From contig DAHL01000039.1 of assembly GCA_002509225.1 (NCBI GenBank), positions 18,811 through 82,810 of the forward strand: a stretch of DNA of 64,000 bases, read 5' to 3'. A model generated the notes under the pieces. That model was not told where the DNA came from. It searched no databases and saw only the letters and a list, made by a program, of their open reading frames with translations. Numbering within the stretch: position 1 is the stretch's first letter; the number at the start of each line of letters is the position of its first letter. The stretch is from Euryarchaeota archaeon UBA102. Its GTDB lineage: Archaea; Thermoplasmatota; Poseidoniia; MGIII; CG-Epi1. Positions 34,111 to 43,697 of this stretch are shown in pieces. The position numbers and the translations under genes are program-made.

Positions 34111-35661
34111 ATGGAAGAACTGAATTCCTTTTTAAAGTCAAAAGGGTGGTCAATCAAAGATTACAAACATGATGGCCTTTCTCATATATTTCATATAGCA
34201 CTACCAGATGATTTTGAATCTAAATTTGAAGATTTAAGAATCGAATTAAAATCCAAAAGTTTTCCAGAACGCTTTTCTCCAATTGTAAGGGAGGTTGGTG
34301 GAGAGGCTCTTTTAATTTTACTTCCAAAACCGAATCAATCCTTCAAGAGTCAACGAACTAATGTTTATCTTTTCCTCGCTACAGTTTTTACCACTATGTG
34401 GGCCGGGGCTCTCATGTATGCTGGCTATTCTAACTACGAATCGGAGTCAAGTTGGTTTCTATTCACAATTTTTCTCGAACCTAGACTTCTATTAATGGGA
34501 TTTTTGACATTTTCAATTCCACTATTGACAATATTGGGTGTGCACGAATTCGCTCATTATTTCTATGCTAAAAAACACAATCTAGATTCTTCATTACCAT
34601 TCTTCATACCATTCCCTCCTCCATTTTTGTTGGGCACTATGGGTGCCATGATATCAATACGTGAACCAATACCTAATCGTAAAGCTCTTTTCGATGTCGG
34701 TGTCAGTGGTCCAATTGCAGGATTTATAATCGCTATACCAATCACGCTTCTCGGCTTTTTATTAACTGAAATGGTAAAAGCTCCAGTACCTGAAGATACT
34801 GGAAGTGTTTACTACTTAGGAACTCCTATAATTTGGTCTGCTCTGATATGGGTTGCCGTTAAAATAATGCCACTTTCAGGTGCATATTTGACCCATCCAG
34901 TAGCATTTGCAGGATGGGCTGGCTTTCTAGTTACAGCAATTAATTTATTCCCAGCAGGTCAATTAGATGGAGGGCATATATCACGTGCACTCCTAGGAAA
35001 CAAATCCAAATATTTTTCTTATCTCACAATGTCGATGTTGTTTTTCTTAGGATTTGTAGGTATTCCAGGTATAGTCGATCCATATTTTGGTTGGTTAATT
35101 TTTGGAGTCTTAATTTTTTTTATGGGGATACTTCATCCTCCCCCTTCTGAAGAAATCACACCTTTAGATTTTAATAGAAAGATAGTAGGTGCTTTTTCCG
35201 TATTGATGTTGATTGTATGCTTCGTCCCTTCACCACTCATGGTGGGAGAAAGTCCATTTGATATAAGTATAGAATCTTCCGATTCCGAATTTACTACCGC
35301 TTCCAATGCTTCTTTCGAAATGATAGTTTGGCTGAACAATACAGGTACAGTCACAGATAATTTATCACTCAGCTTTGTTCATAATGAATCTTGGTCTGTT
35401 TCTTTATCTAGCTTTACAATTTGGTCTGTAAATGATACTCTTTTAGCTTCCGATTCAAATTTTTCAAGTGATGTTTTCTATTTCGATAATGAAACTAATA
35501 TTTATTCCTTGAATCTATCAGCTTCTGATTATTCCAATCTCACGTTAGTAGTGACAGTTCCAGAAGAGGCTATTGATGATTCTTATACAATTAAAATTAA
35601 AGTTTCCGGACGCAATGAGGCTTTATACACGAAAGCTATAGTGGTAATCGTAGAGGATTGA
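34111..35661 (+). CDS. Site-2-protease-family (M50) membrane metalloprotease with C-terminal beta domain
   Basis: A 516-residue intramembrane protease. A soluble N-terminal region (about 1-85) precedes TM segments. The zinc motif is VHEFAHYF (HExxH near residue 144) and the third ligand is in [12 protein letters not shown] near residue 290. [18 protein letters not shown] is the membrane loop typical of archaeal and plant EGY-type S2Ps. After the last TM (about 380) comes a 130-residue, Asn-rich beta domain resembling CARDB-type secreted modules, probably outside the cell. Its target is unknown. The stop overlaps pyrC. Confidence 0.88.
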   Translation: MEELNSFLKSKGWSIKDYKHDGLSHIFHIALPDDFESKFEDLRIELKSKSFPERFSPIVREVGGEALLILLPKPNQSFKSQRTNVYLFLATVFTTMWAGALMYAGYSNYESESSWFLFTIFLEPRLLLMGFLTFSIPLLTILGVHEFAHYFYAKKHNLDSSLPFFIPFPPPFLLGTMGAMISIREPIPNRKALFDVGVSGPIAGFIIAIPITLLGFLLTEMVKAPVPEDTGSVYYLGTPIIWSALIWVAVKIMPLSGAYLTHPVAFAGWAGFLVTAINLFPAGQLDGGHISRALLGNKSKYFSYLTMSMLFFLGFVGIPGIVDPYFGWLIFGVLIFFMGILHPPPSEEITPLDFNRKIVGAFSVLMLIVCFVPSPLMVGESPFDISIESSDSEFTTASNASFEMIVWLNNTGTVTDNLSLSFVHNESWSVSLSSFTIWSVNDTLLASDSNFSSDVFYFDNETNIYSLNLSASDYSNLTLVVTVPEEAIDDSYTIKIKVSGRNEALYTKAIVVIVED

Positions 35662-36890
35662 TGAAAGTACTCGAAGGCAAGGTATGGATTACAGGACAAG
35701 GTCTAACTAATGCTTGTGTCGGCATCAATGATGATGGTTACATAGGTGCAGTTAAAAAAATTCTAAAGGGCGATGAACATACAACCACTTCCGATGTCAT
35801 TCTGCCGGCAGCTACAGATATGCATGTACATTTCAGAGACCCTGGTAATCCCGAAAAAGAAGTTTGGGCTACCGGCTCAGCAGCCGCAGCGTGTGGCGGT
35901 GTGACTGCTGTTGTTGATATGCCCAATACAACCCCTCTAACTAATAGCCCTACTAATTTTACAGATAAAAATAATCGGGCCTTATCGAATTCGGTAGTCG
36001 ATTTCGGTCTAGGGTTCTATGCCTATCCTGGAATCAGTAAAGAATCTTGGTTCACAAAAACCTATCCTGCTTTTTGGAAGCTATATCCATATAATTTCAG
36101 TTGGCCAGAATATCAATCAACTGTAAATGAAGTAATAAGTAACAGCTCACGCCCCATAGTTATACATGGCGAACACCCAGACCATATTTCTTACGAAACA
36201 CTTTCAGCTTTATCTGATCATACTCATAATAGATCAAATGCAGAAAAACTATGCTTGGAAGGAATGCCCAATTCAAGCTCTTTACATGTAGCCCATCTCT
36301 CTACTCAAGAAGGTTTGAATGTATTGCCATCACAGGCCACCTCTGAGGTTTGCCCCCATCATCTTTTACTCAATTTAAGTTGCGAACTTGGTATCGAATG
36401 CAAAGTCGACCCGCCTTTACGAGAAAGAAATGACAACACAGCTCTTTACAATGCATTAAGAAATGGAAAAATCGATATTTTAGCAAGCGACCACGCTCCA
36501 CATTTAATGTCAGAGAAGGTAAGCTCAGATCCACCTTCTGGAATTCCAGGTGTAGAAACTATGATTCCTTTGATGTTGAATGAAGTGGCAGAAGATAGAT
36601 TATCTCTTGATAGATTAGTAAGTGCAATGGCAGAAAAACCAGCTGAAAGATTGGGCATTCAAAGAGGAAAATTAATTCCAGGCAATCCTGCCGATATAAT
36701 TACAGTAGATTTAAAAAATAAAACAAAAATATCTTTGGAAAATCTTCATTCTAAAGCTAATTGGACGCCGTTTGAGAATTGGGATGCTATATTCCCTTCA
36801 AGAGTTTTTAGACGCGGTCAAATAATAGCTAAAGATGGCGTATTGCAGGAAGAGAATGGAGGAGTCTCAATTTTTCCTCCTACTTTGTAA
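35661..36890 (+). CDS. pyrC: Dihydroorotase
   Basis: Cyclises N-carbamoyl-aspartate to dihydroorotate in pyrimidine synthesis. The metal-binding motif is DMHVHFRDPGNPEKE, then CGGVTAVVDMPNTTP, the VAHLSTQEGL His region, and LASDHAPH with the catalytic Asp. Length is 409 residues, class I type. ATG 35661 shares a base with the previous stop; a TTG codon just before it is the alternative start. A non-hydrolysing relative is unlikely because all ligands are present. Confidence 0.92.
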   Translation: MKVLEGKVWITGQGLTNACVGINDDGYIGAVKKILKGDEHTTTSDVILPAATDMHVHFRDPGNPEKEVWATGSAAAACGGVTAVVDMPNTTPLTNSPTNFTDKNNRALSNSVVDFGLGFYAYPGISKESWFTKTYPAFWKLYPYNFSWPEYQSTVNEVISNSSRPIVIHGEHPDHISYETLSALSDHTHNRSNAEKLCLEGMPNSSSLHVAHLSTQEGLNVLPSQATSEVCPHHLLLNLSCELGIECKVDPPLRERNDNTALYNALRNGKIDILASDHAPHLMSEKVSSDPPSGIPGVETMIPLMLNEVAEDRLSLDRLVSAMAEKPAERLGIQRGKLIPGNPADIITVDLKNKTKISLENLHSKANWTPFENWDAIFPSRVFRRGQIIAKDGVLQEENGGVSIFPPTL

Positions 36891-36962
36891 TATTCATTAT
36901 TTCTTAGTTGATTTCTGTATAAGGATAACTTTATTAACGGATAATAAGGAAACAGTTAAGTC

Positions 36963-39122
36963 ATGAAAAAGACGAAGTATTTCGGAGCTGTTCTTTTTTG
37001 CATAGCATTTTTTTCTGTTTTACTAATTACAGATAATGCAGAATCCGAATCCGTTGATTTATTTTTAGAAGGTAATCTCGCTTTGAATACAGGAAATTTA
37101 AATCCAGATCAACCTTCTTCTGCATCTAGAAATAAAGCATGTAATAATGCAGAAGATCAAGAATATCCAAATGCTACTAATGGGGAATACAAATATTATG
37201 ATGTGGCCTCTTGGGAATCAAATTTTGCTTATAATAAAGGAGTAATTTTTACAGGCGAAGAGGGGTCATTCGATATTTGGGTATCTTCAAGCAAAGTAGA
37301 TGAATTCCGCCTTAGGGCTATAATTTACATTTACATAAATAACGGATATACTGAATTGGCAACCGTTGAAATAGAAGAAACTGCACCACCTGGTGGAAGT
37401 TTAGAGGGGGAGTATCTCATATCTGGAACATTTTACGTTAATCCCGAAGTCATTCCAGATGATTATGAAAGTATATCTCGTTTAGGCATCGAGTTGGAAA
37501 GTAGCATTACTTGGACTAATACTACTTGGTCTGGAGAAGCAAATCCAAGAGAAGCTTCCGTTCTCTGGGATAGTTCAAGTCTGAATTCTAAAATGCAAGT
37601 CGATATTTCTTACATGTTTTTTGAAATCGACAGTATGGAAAATGAACGCGTTGATGACTTTGGCGAAGATAATCTTCAGTTATCTTTCTTTATACACAAC
37701 TCATTTGGAGCTAGCTATACAGATGCTGAAAGTGGCACAATCTCAATTTCTGATTTTAGTTCACCTTCTTTCCGAAACAGTTTCGATGCAAAATCAAGCG
37801 GCAGTTCTCGTACCATCTTGAGTGCAAATTGGTACTATCAAGACGATAACGCCCTTGAGAAAAATTACACTTTGGTAATCACTGCAGAAGATAGTATCTC
37901 TAATAAAGATTGGTCTTTTGTTACTAATTACTATCTTTTAGTGGATATTTTTTCGGTAGATATAACTAGTGAAGATAATGAACGAACATTCGTTATGAAT
38001 CCAGGTTCTGAAATTAGTTTCGACGTATCTGTAATCAATAACGGTAATAGTTTCGATATTGTAGATTTAGAAACAGACAGCTCATCTTCTGGGTGGAATA
38101 TTGATGTCGATGGCTCTAGAACTATAGAATTGGATCAAGGGGATTCAGAACTCATTTCAATTTTTGTTTCTTCACCTTCTAGTGCATCTGGTGGGGAATC
38201 TACTACTATCACTATATCTGTGATATCTGGAGGCAATCCTTCTGAAACTGCAGATATAGATTATTCTTTATCTGTTCGAGAAACGGGCATCCAAGTTACA
38301 CCTTCTACATTCCCCAATTCTATACCCATTAATCCTTATAATCTAGAAAACAATTTATTTCATTATCCTTTCAGTGTTAAGAATACAGGAAATGGTGCAG
38401 ATACTTACTCCTTTTCAACCTCAGTAGGGGGTGGTTGGTCAATTTCTGTTTATGACGTTTCAGGAGGTAGTTATACTGATCTTCTCACTATAGATGAAGA
38501 TCAAACAGCCAATTTAGAATTAGTTATCGATATTAAAAATGCAGAACATGACGATTCTGCTTCTTTTTATCTAAAAGTAATTTCTTCTAATTCGAACGGT
38601 CGGGTTTTTTTCGAAGCAGCTGATTCTTCCTTTGTTATTGAAATTCCACCCGAAGAAATAGTCAATCTTGCTATTAGTTCTCAAGATATTAGTTTGAATC
38701 CATCTCCTCCAGTTCAAGGATTGCCTTTAGAATTTACTGTAACAATACATAATACAGGCGGTAAATCTTCAGGTTCTTTTCAAGTACAATTATTCTTCGG
38801 AGCTAGAGTTGAAGATACACAATTAGTTTCTGGCATTTCAGGTTTTAGTGAGACTGAAGTTATTTTAACTTGGGCAATTCCAAGCGCAGGAACCCAATCT
38901 TTACAAATTAAAGTCGATACCGGTTTTAACATAGACGAAGGGCCCTTCGAAGATGATAATTCCTTAATATATACTGTTGAGATTATGGAAAATCCAAACC
39001 CAAATCCAGATTCTGATGATTCCTTTACTCCTTCTGTTTCATTGACTACCGCAATACCTTTTGTTTTATTAGGTTTAGTAGTCGCAGCCATAGTTTTCCG
39101 TTATACTATAATGAGAAGATAA
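36963..39122 (+). CDS. Secreted, membrane-anchored beta-rich protein with CARDB-type domains
   Basis: A 719-residue surface protein. The N-terminal signal is KKTKYFGAVLFCIAFFSVLL, then a long Ser/Asn-rich beta region. At about 345-470 a NPGSEISFDVSVINNGNSFD segment resembles NPCBM/CARDB-like modules, and at about 565-670 VQGLPLEFTVTIHNTGG then DDNSLIYTVEI is a clear CARDB domain. A Pro/Asn/Asp linker precedes a TM helix (PFVLLGLVVAAIVF) and a basic end (RRR-like TIMRR). No catalytic motif was seen; adhesion or scaffold is the likely role. TATA-like ACTTTATTAA at 36928-36937 lies about 30 nt before the ATG. Confidence 0.75.
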   Translation: MKKTKYFGAVLFCIAFFSVLLITDNAESESVDLFLEGNLALNTGNLNPDQPSSASRNKACNNAEDQEYPNATNGEYKYYDVASWESNFAYNKGVIFTGEEGSFDIWVSSSKVDEFRLRAIIYIYINNGYTELATVEIEETAPPGGSLEGEYLISGTFYVNPEVIPDDYESISRLGIELESSITWTNTTWSGEANPREASVLWDSSSLNSKMQVDISYMFFEIDSMENERVDDFGEDNLQLSFFIHNSFGASYTDAESGTISISDFSSPSFRNSFDAKSSGSSRTILSANWYYQDDNALEKNYTLVITAEDSISNKDWSFVTNYYLLVDIFSVDITSEDNERTFVMNPGSEISFDVSVINNGNSFDIVDLETDSSSSGWNIDVDGSRTIELDQGDSELISIFVSSPSSASGGESTTITISVISGGNPSETADIDYSLSVRETGIQVTPSTFPNSIPINPYNLENNLFHYPFSVKNTGNGADTYSFSTSVGGGWSISVYDVSGGSYTDLLTIDEDQTANLELVIDIKNAEHDDSASFYLKVISSNSNGRVFFEAADSSFVIEIPPEEIVNLAISSQDISLNPSPPVQGLPLEFTVTIHNTGGKSSGSFQVQLFFGARVEDTQLVSGISGFSETEVILTWAIPSAGTQSLQIKVDTGFNIDEGPFEDDNSLIYTVEIMENPNPNPDSDDSFTPSVSLTTAIPFVLLGLVVAAIVFRYTIMRR

Positions 39123-39133
39123 GTTATCATCAT

Positions 39134-39154
39134 TCTTATTTTTTTTATTTTATT
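39134..39154 (+). terminator. T-rich terminator tract after the CARDB protein
   Basis: An almost uninterrupted run of T with two A residues begins 12 nt after the stop, as expected for archaeal intrinsic termination. It also isolates the following tRNA gene. An imperfect hairpin with CTTAAC/GTTAAG arms (39166-39183) lies between it and the tRNA and more likely belongs to the tRNA promoter. Confidence 0.45.
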
Positions 39155-39194
39155 CACCAAAGCTTCTTAACAAAGCTGTTAAGTTCTATAACGA

Positions 39195-39272
39195 AGCGGG
39201 GTGGGGTAGCTAGGAAATCCCGTCGGGCTCATAACCCGGAGATCGGTGGTTCAAATCCACCCCCCGCTACCA
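39195..39272 (+). tRNA. Initiator tRNA-Met (CAT), CCA encoded
   Basis: AGCGGGG pairs with CCCCGCT as the acceptor stem, followed by A and an encoded CCA. The anticodon arm TCGGG-CTCATAA-CCCGG contains the three G-C pairs that mark initiator tRNAs. The T arm is GGTGG-TTCAAAT-CCACC. The sequence is very close to other archaeal initiator tRNAs. No intron. Confidence 0.95.
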
Positions 39273-39325
39273 ATCTTCGTTTGTTTGCAATAGTTTCTCT
39301 TATATCTTAGCCACGTCTATGTTAT

Positions 39326-39733
39326 TTGTTGAGAGAGCAACTAGAGCATACGGCAGATGTTGGAATCGAAGTAAATTCAGATAGTTTTACAGAGGCGCTT
39401 TCCGAAGCTTGCTTAGCGTTAACTGAAATTATAACTGGTGGAAATCTAGTAAATTCTTCAAAGACGATAAATTTCAAAATATCTTATTCTGATACAAGCC
39501 ATTTACTCGTTGATATTTTAAATGAATTACTCGTTTTATTCGATTCAAAAAATTTTCTTCCGGGCAAAGCGCAGATAACACTTTCGAACTCCGAAGCTTC
39601 TATTTCTTTATCTGGCGATAACTATTCTCCTGAAGAACACGGGTATGGCGTAGAAGTCAAAGCTATTAGCTATCACAATCTAGAAATAACGGTTGGACCA
39701 CCTTCTCGCATAGTTTTTATTCTAGATTTGTAG
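39326..39733 (+). CDS. Archease (RtcB tRNA-ligase activator)
   Basis: A 135-residue archease. The N-terminal EHTADVGIEV carries the metal-binding His-Thr-Ala-Asp, EALSEACLALTEII follows, and the C-terminal HGYGVEVKAISYHNLEI is the family hallmark. Archease speeds up RtcB, which joins the exons of archaeal tRNAs after intron removal, so it connects to the intron-containing tRNA-Tyr in this window. The start is TTG 39326 or TTG 39329; the nearby ATG is out of frame. Confidence 0.92.
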   Translation: MLREQLEHTADVGIEVNSDSFTEALSEACLALTEIITGGNLVNSSKTINFKISYSDTSHLLVDILNELLVLFDSKNFLPGKAQITLSNSEASISLSGDNYSPEEHGYGVEVKAISYHNLEITVGPPSRIVFILDL

Positions 39734-39773
39734 CATAAGTTAACAATAAATTAGAGTTCGTAATTATCTTTAC

Positions 39774-40355
39774 ATGTCATGGCCTTGGATAGCTTACAAT
39801 AATGGCAAATCAGCCACTTTAGATTTTTCAGAAAATCGCTTCGATTTTAAACACGGAGAAACTTTTATCATACCTGAAGGCGACGACCCATTACTAATAT
39901 GGGATATGCGAGGCATCATCAAAAATCGCCCAGACCCATCCACTTTACCTTTAAATCCTAAAAGAACCGTTTTCGTTGATTCGGGTTCTTTTTACGGCGA
40001 AGATATAATTGATTGTATAATGGCAGATAGGGGTGAAGTAATCCTTTCCTTAAGAAATTTAAATGGCTTTGATGAATTAAGTATAGCTTTAGATTTTGCT
40101 GAAAATTTGATTATAGGCATCGATTACACAGATTCAGTTTACGCCAAAAATAAGGATTTTTCCAATATGTCCTTAATCGATTTAATAAATCGTTTACAAA
40201 ATATGAATATCAATAGATTTTTAATAACTATTTTGGGTAGCAATCCTCCTTCATTACCAAATTTAATACTCGACAACTCCGATTTTTATTTTGCAAAAAT
40301 AGATAAAAATATAACAGTTCCTTACGGTTCAAAGGGAGTGTTTGAACTTGTCTGA
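39774..40355 (+). CDS. Uncharacterised 193-residue protein upstream of TiaS
   Basis: Not confidently recognised. It alternates hydrophobic strands (TVFVDSGSFYG, EVILSLRNLNG, NLIIGIDYTD, RFLITILGSNPP) with helices, as in an alpha/beta barrel. A remote HisA/HisF-like barrel is conceivable, but no phosphate-binding Gly motif is clear. Its stop overlaps the start of the next small gene, which in turn overlaps tiaS, so the three are translated as a unit. Confidence 0.5.
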   Translation: MSWPWIAYNNGKSATLDFSENRFDFKHGETFIIPEGDDPLLIWDMRGIIKNRPDPSTLPLNPKRTVFVDSGSFYGEDIIDCIMADRGEVILSLRNLNGFDELSIALDFAENLIIGIDYTDSVYAKNKDFSNMSLIDLINRLQNMNINRFLITILGSNPPSLPNLILDNSDFYFAKIDKNITVPYGSKGVFELV

Positions 40356-40575
40356 TACATTATTCAATCAACTTTTGTCAGTCATAATCAATAATTCAGA
40401 TATGAAGAAGACAGAAATTATAAAATTAATAAATAAAAATCAATCAAAACATCGCGGAATTCTCCCAGAAGTAGAGGTGCTCATATTGGCTAGAACTTTG
40501 GATATAGAAATTACTAGCTTCATAACTAAAATCGAAGATAGGATAATCGAAAAAGCATCTAGAGGTATTTCTTGA
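40342..40575 (+). CDS. Small helical protein resembling the N-terminal domain of archaeal RPA-type proteins
   Basis: A 77-residue, all-helical protein. The pattern MKKTEIIKLINKN then HRGILPEVEVLILARTLDIEI resembles the helical module that precedes the OB folds in archaeal single-strand-binding (RPA) proteins. Here it is free-standing. The start is TTG 40342 or TTG 40348, in the end of the previous gene, and the stop overlaps the TTG of tiaS. A role in tRNA-Ile2 modification together with TiaS is inferred only from the tight overlap. Confidence 0.5.
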   Translation: MNLSDTLFNQLLSVIINNSDMKKTEIIKLINKNQSKHRGILPEVEVLILARTLDIEITSFITKIEDRIIEKASRGIS

Positions 40576-41786
40576 TATACGTCGGTATAGATGATACAGA
40601 TTCGTTAGAAGGGGGGTGTACTACCTATTTATCATCTAAAGTAATAGATGAACTATCTGACTTATCTCTAATCGGAGAGCCAAGATTAGTTCGTCTTAAT
40701 CCAAATGTACCATGGAAAACTCGAGGTAACGGAGCCATAGCTCTCACCTTCAAAAATAATACATCTATTACAGATCAAGAGATTTTAGATAGAATTTTAC
40801 AAATCGTAAAATCCGAATCCCATCCTTCATCTCAGCCAGGAGTAATCGTTTCTAGAAAGAAGCTCCCAATGAATCTGTATTGGAAAGGTGTAAGAACAAT
40901 TCTATCCAAGGACAAAATTATAAAATATATTAAAGAAACGACTTTCAAAGGTTTACGAGGTGGTCGAGGTTTGATAGGTGCAGCGTGCGCTATCGCCTGG
41001 GATTTTACAAAGTCAGATACAACCTATGAACTTTTAGCATATAGGAAAAAAAATAAATGGGGTACAATTAGGAACATATCTAAATCCCAAGTCAATATAG
41101 TTTCAAAATTCGATGGGGTTTTTAGTTGCATGGACGGCGATGGAAAAATCTCAATGGTACCTCATTCACCCTGTCCGGTTTTATGGGGTTTACGAGGAAC
41201 AAAATCAGATTCATTATTGAAAGGATTAGTTCATTTAGGTCCCGAAAAAGCAGAAAAAAGTCTACTCTTTTTAACAAACCAAGGCTCAGATGATCATCTA
41301 CAAGAAAAATCACTATCCAAACTCGAAGATGGCATTTGTATAAAGGTAAGGGGCAAAGTCCATTCAACTCCATATTCAATTAAAGGGGGTCATAGATTTT
41401 TTGATTTAATTGACGATAATAATCTTACAGTTACTTGCGCTGCATACGAACCTTCTGGAGATTTTCGAACAAAAGTCGATAAACTGATTCAAGGAGATGA
41501 TATTATCGTCTGTGGCAGTTTAAGTCATGAAACTCTAAACCTTGAAAAATTCAAAGTTGTTAGATTTGAAAATAGATATGTTAAACCACCGAATCCTTTG
41601 TGTAATAAATGTCATACAAGAATGCATTCTACTGGTAAAAATTCAGACTACAAATGCCGCATCTGTAGTACCAAACTTCCAAAACCGGCTTACAAATCTG
41701 TTTTACCAGATTTAGATACTTGTTGGTATGAACCGCCATCATCTGCACGACGCCATTTATCTAAACCTGCAGCACTTATGGATTAA
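40572..41786 (+). CDS. tiaS: tRNA(Ile2) 2-agmatinylcytidine synthetase TiaS
   Basis: Attaches agmatine to C34 of tRNA-Ile(CAT) so that it reads AUA. The 404-residue protein starts with VGIDDTDSLEGGCTTYL, the kinase-like TCKD domain signature. LRGGRGLIGA lies near residue 130, an OB-fold region follows at about 255-340 (GICIKVRGKVHSTPYS), and the zinc ribbon is CNKCHTRMHSTGKNSDYKC then CRICS. TTG 40572 overlaps the previous stop. Usual length is about 420, so it is complete. Confidence 0.93.
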   Translation: MIYVGIDDTDSLEGGCTTYLSSKVIDELSDLSLIGEPRLVRLNPNVPWKTRGNGAIALTFKNNTSITDQEILDRILQIVKSESHPSSQPGVIVSRKKLPMNLYWKGVRTILSKDKIIKYIKETTFKGLRGGRGLIGAACAIAWDFTKSDTTYELLAYRKKNKWGTIRNISKSQVNIVSKFDGVFSCMDGDGKISMVPHSPCPVLWGLRGTKSDSLLKGLVHLGPEKAEKSLLFLTNQGSDDHLQEKSLSKLEDGICIKVRGKVHSTPYSIKGGHRFFDLIDDNNLTVTCAAYEPSGDFRTKVDKLIQGDDIIVCGSLSHETLNLEKFKVVRFENRYVKPPNPLCNKCHTRMHSTGKNSDYKCRICSTKLPKPAYKSVLPDLDTCWYEPPSSARRHLSKPAALMD

Positions 41787-41792
41787 TAATTT

Positions 41793-42713
41793 ATGAATAA
41801 AAATGATGAAAATAGTATTCTCCCTTATTTTTCTTTAATTATTGCTATGGTGGCTATATCTTTTTCAGCTATTTTTATTAGATGGGTCGATAAGGATATC
41901 AGTCCTCTAGTTGTTGGTGCATATCGTCAAACCTTCGCATCATTTATCTTTATACCATTCTTAATGAAAGATAATTTTTCAGAAATTAAAACTTTGAAGA
42001 GAACAAGCGTAACGCAGATGTCATTGGTCGGTATCGTTTTGGGTTTACATTTCGGTTTTTTTATTTCTTCTGTAACAATGACCTCTGTAGCTGCCGCCAC
42101 ATTACTTGCCACCTCTCACCCTCTTTTTGTTGTTTTTTTTGGTTGGCTATTACTCAAGGAACGGGTTTCACAAAAATCCCAAATAGGTATACTTCTAAGT
42201 TTTATTGGAATCTTAATTCTTTTCAGTGGTGAACTGATTTATTATTCCGGCTCTTCTCAAGGTAATCTTTTTGCTTTAATTTCAGGCATATTAGCTGGGA
42301 TTTATTTCTTAGCAGGCAGAACTATTAGATCTTCTATATCACTTCCTACTTACGCATTTATCATTTATTCAATAAGTGCCATAACACTTTGGTTTTCTGT
42401 ATTTTTAACACATGCAGACTACTATCCAATTCCTAGAAGGGACATTGGAATATTTTTATTGATGGCGTTTGTACCAACACTCTTAGGTCACACTTTACAC
42501 AATTGGGCATTAGGTTATCTACCTGCTTACATCGTTTCTGTAACTTTATTGGCCGAACCTTTCGGAGCTTCTCTATTAGCTTGGCACTTTTTCGATGAAT
42601 TACCAACTATCTGGGTAATTATTGGAGGGGCCATCTGTTTAGTGGGTATTTTTATTACTCTAATTTCAAAATCGAAGTCCCAAGAAACAATTTCAACTGT
42701 TCAAGATTCGTGA
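41793..42713 (+). CDS. EamA-family drug/metabolite transporter
   Basis: 306 residues with about ten TM helices in two EamA repeats. The first runs from SLIIAMVAISFSAIFIRWVD to about 150, and the second starts with SGILAGIYFLAGRTIR and ends in VIIGGAICLVGIFITLIS. The YRQTFASFIFIPF and LLATSHPLFVVFFGWLLLKE segments are typical. Substrate cannot be predicted. It follows tiaS by 6 nt. Confidence 0.87.
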   Translation: MNKNDENSILPYFSLIIAMVAISFSAIFIRWVDKDISPLVVGAYRQTFASFIFIPFLMKDNFSEIKTLKRTSVTQMSLVGIVLGLHFGFFISSVTMTSVAAATLLATSHPLFVVFFGWLLLKERVSQKSQIGILLSFIGILILFSGELIYYSGSSQGNLFALISGILAGIYFLAGRTIRSSISLPTYAFIIYSISAITLWFSVFLTHADYYPIPRRDIGIFLLMAFVPTLLGHTLHNWALGYLPAYIVSVTLLAEPFGASLLAWHFFDELPTIWVIIGGAICLVGIFITLISKSKSQETISTVQDS

Positions 42714-42757
42714 CAAAAGATTAAATCAAGCCCCCAAATCAACTCAAAGGTAAAGAC

Positions 42758-43684
42758 TTGGCTGAAATATCATTCCTGAGGGGAGAAGAATTAAAATTAA
42801 AAGCGAAACCGCATCTTCTATCTTTTCTACATCTTTATTCAATTTTTGGTTTTCTAATTCTTTGGGGTATTGCTTGTTTTAGAATTTTAAATGCAGTCAT
42901 TAGTCAAGATTGGTTAGATAATCATACTACTACAGCTGAGCTTCTAACTAACATTTGGCCCAATGCAATTACATTATTAGGTATAATTTGTTGGTCTTTA
43001 GGCTTATTAATATTTGGTTTCTTATGTAGATATCTTTACTTAGAAACTGGAGGCCAATCAGTTTTTCGTTTTTGTATCTTTGTAGTCATTTTAGGAGTTC
43101 TAGGGCTCGTTCTATTCGGTAAATTTTTCGCCGATAACCGAGAAGACACTTTCAATTTTTCCAAATATTTTTTACCAACTTTAACTATTTTATTGGGCAT
43201 TGCAGGTTTATTTTTAGTTAACTATTATCGACTCAGTTTTACTTATTTTTTGACAAATATTAGGATTATTCTACAAAGTGATTTTTTCATGTCAAAAGAT
43301 GAAAGACAAGTACGATATAATCATATAGAGGACATAAAATTATCTCAAAGTATTTTCGGCCGTTTATTCGGTTTTGGCACAGTCATTCCATTAACTGGTA
43401 CTGGGTTGGGTACGGGAACTGATGAAGCTATGTTGGCATCAGGTGTAGGTTCTGGAAGTGATAAGATGTCACTAGGTTTCATGGGCGGTCTCAAGAAAAC
43501 ATCAAGAACTGCAAGACATAACCCTCATGATACGCTGTATGGGGTTTCAAAACCTTCTCATGTGAGGGATATTATTACTGAAAATATTCAATCTGATACA
43601 GGTGTTGAACACCTTAAACGCATTGAAAAATTATTGGACAGCGACGGTAACGGAGTTATCGACGCATTAGAAAATTCCAAGTAA
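42758..43684 (+). CDS. Membrane protein with bPH2 (DUF304-type) domain and an EF-hand-like tail
   Basis: 308 residues. Four hydrophobic segments occupy about 22-45, 70-95, 103-122 and 135-155. A bacterial PH-like domain follows: YFLTNIRIILQSDFF, then IEDIKLSQSIFGRLFGFGTV, a typical bPH2 core. A long loop rich in Gly and Thr (PLTGTGLGTGTDEAM) interrupts its last strands. The C-terminal DSDGNGVIDALEN looks like a single EF-hand-type calcium loop. Start is TTG 42758. Role unknown. Confidence 0.7.
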   Translation: MAEISFLRGEELKLKAKPHLLSFLHLYSIFGFLILWGIACFRILNAVISQDWLDNHTTTAELLTNIWPNAITLLGIICWSLGLLIFGFLCRYLYLETGGQSVFRFCIFVVILGVLGLVLFGKFFADNREDTFNFSKYFLPTLTILLGIAGLFLVNYYRLSFTYFLTNIRIILQSDFFMSKDERQVRYNHIEDIKLSQSIFGRLFGFGTVIPLTGTGLGTGTDEAMLASGVGSGSDKMSLGFMGGLKKTSRTARHNPHDTLYGVSKPSHVRDIITENIQSDTGVEHLKRIEKLLDSDGNGVIDALENSK

Positions 43685-43697
43685 TTTCTATTTCAAA

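Noticed and set aside
33999-34157. Longer N-terminus for TFB
   Set aside because: The extension crosses the divergent promoter and the start of the site-2 protease and has no family match.
39166-39183. CTTAAC/GTTAAG inverted repeat before the initiator tRNA as an operator
   Set aside because: Short arms in AT-rich DNA next to a tRNA promoter; chance occurrence is likely.
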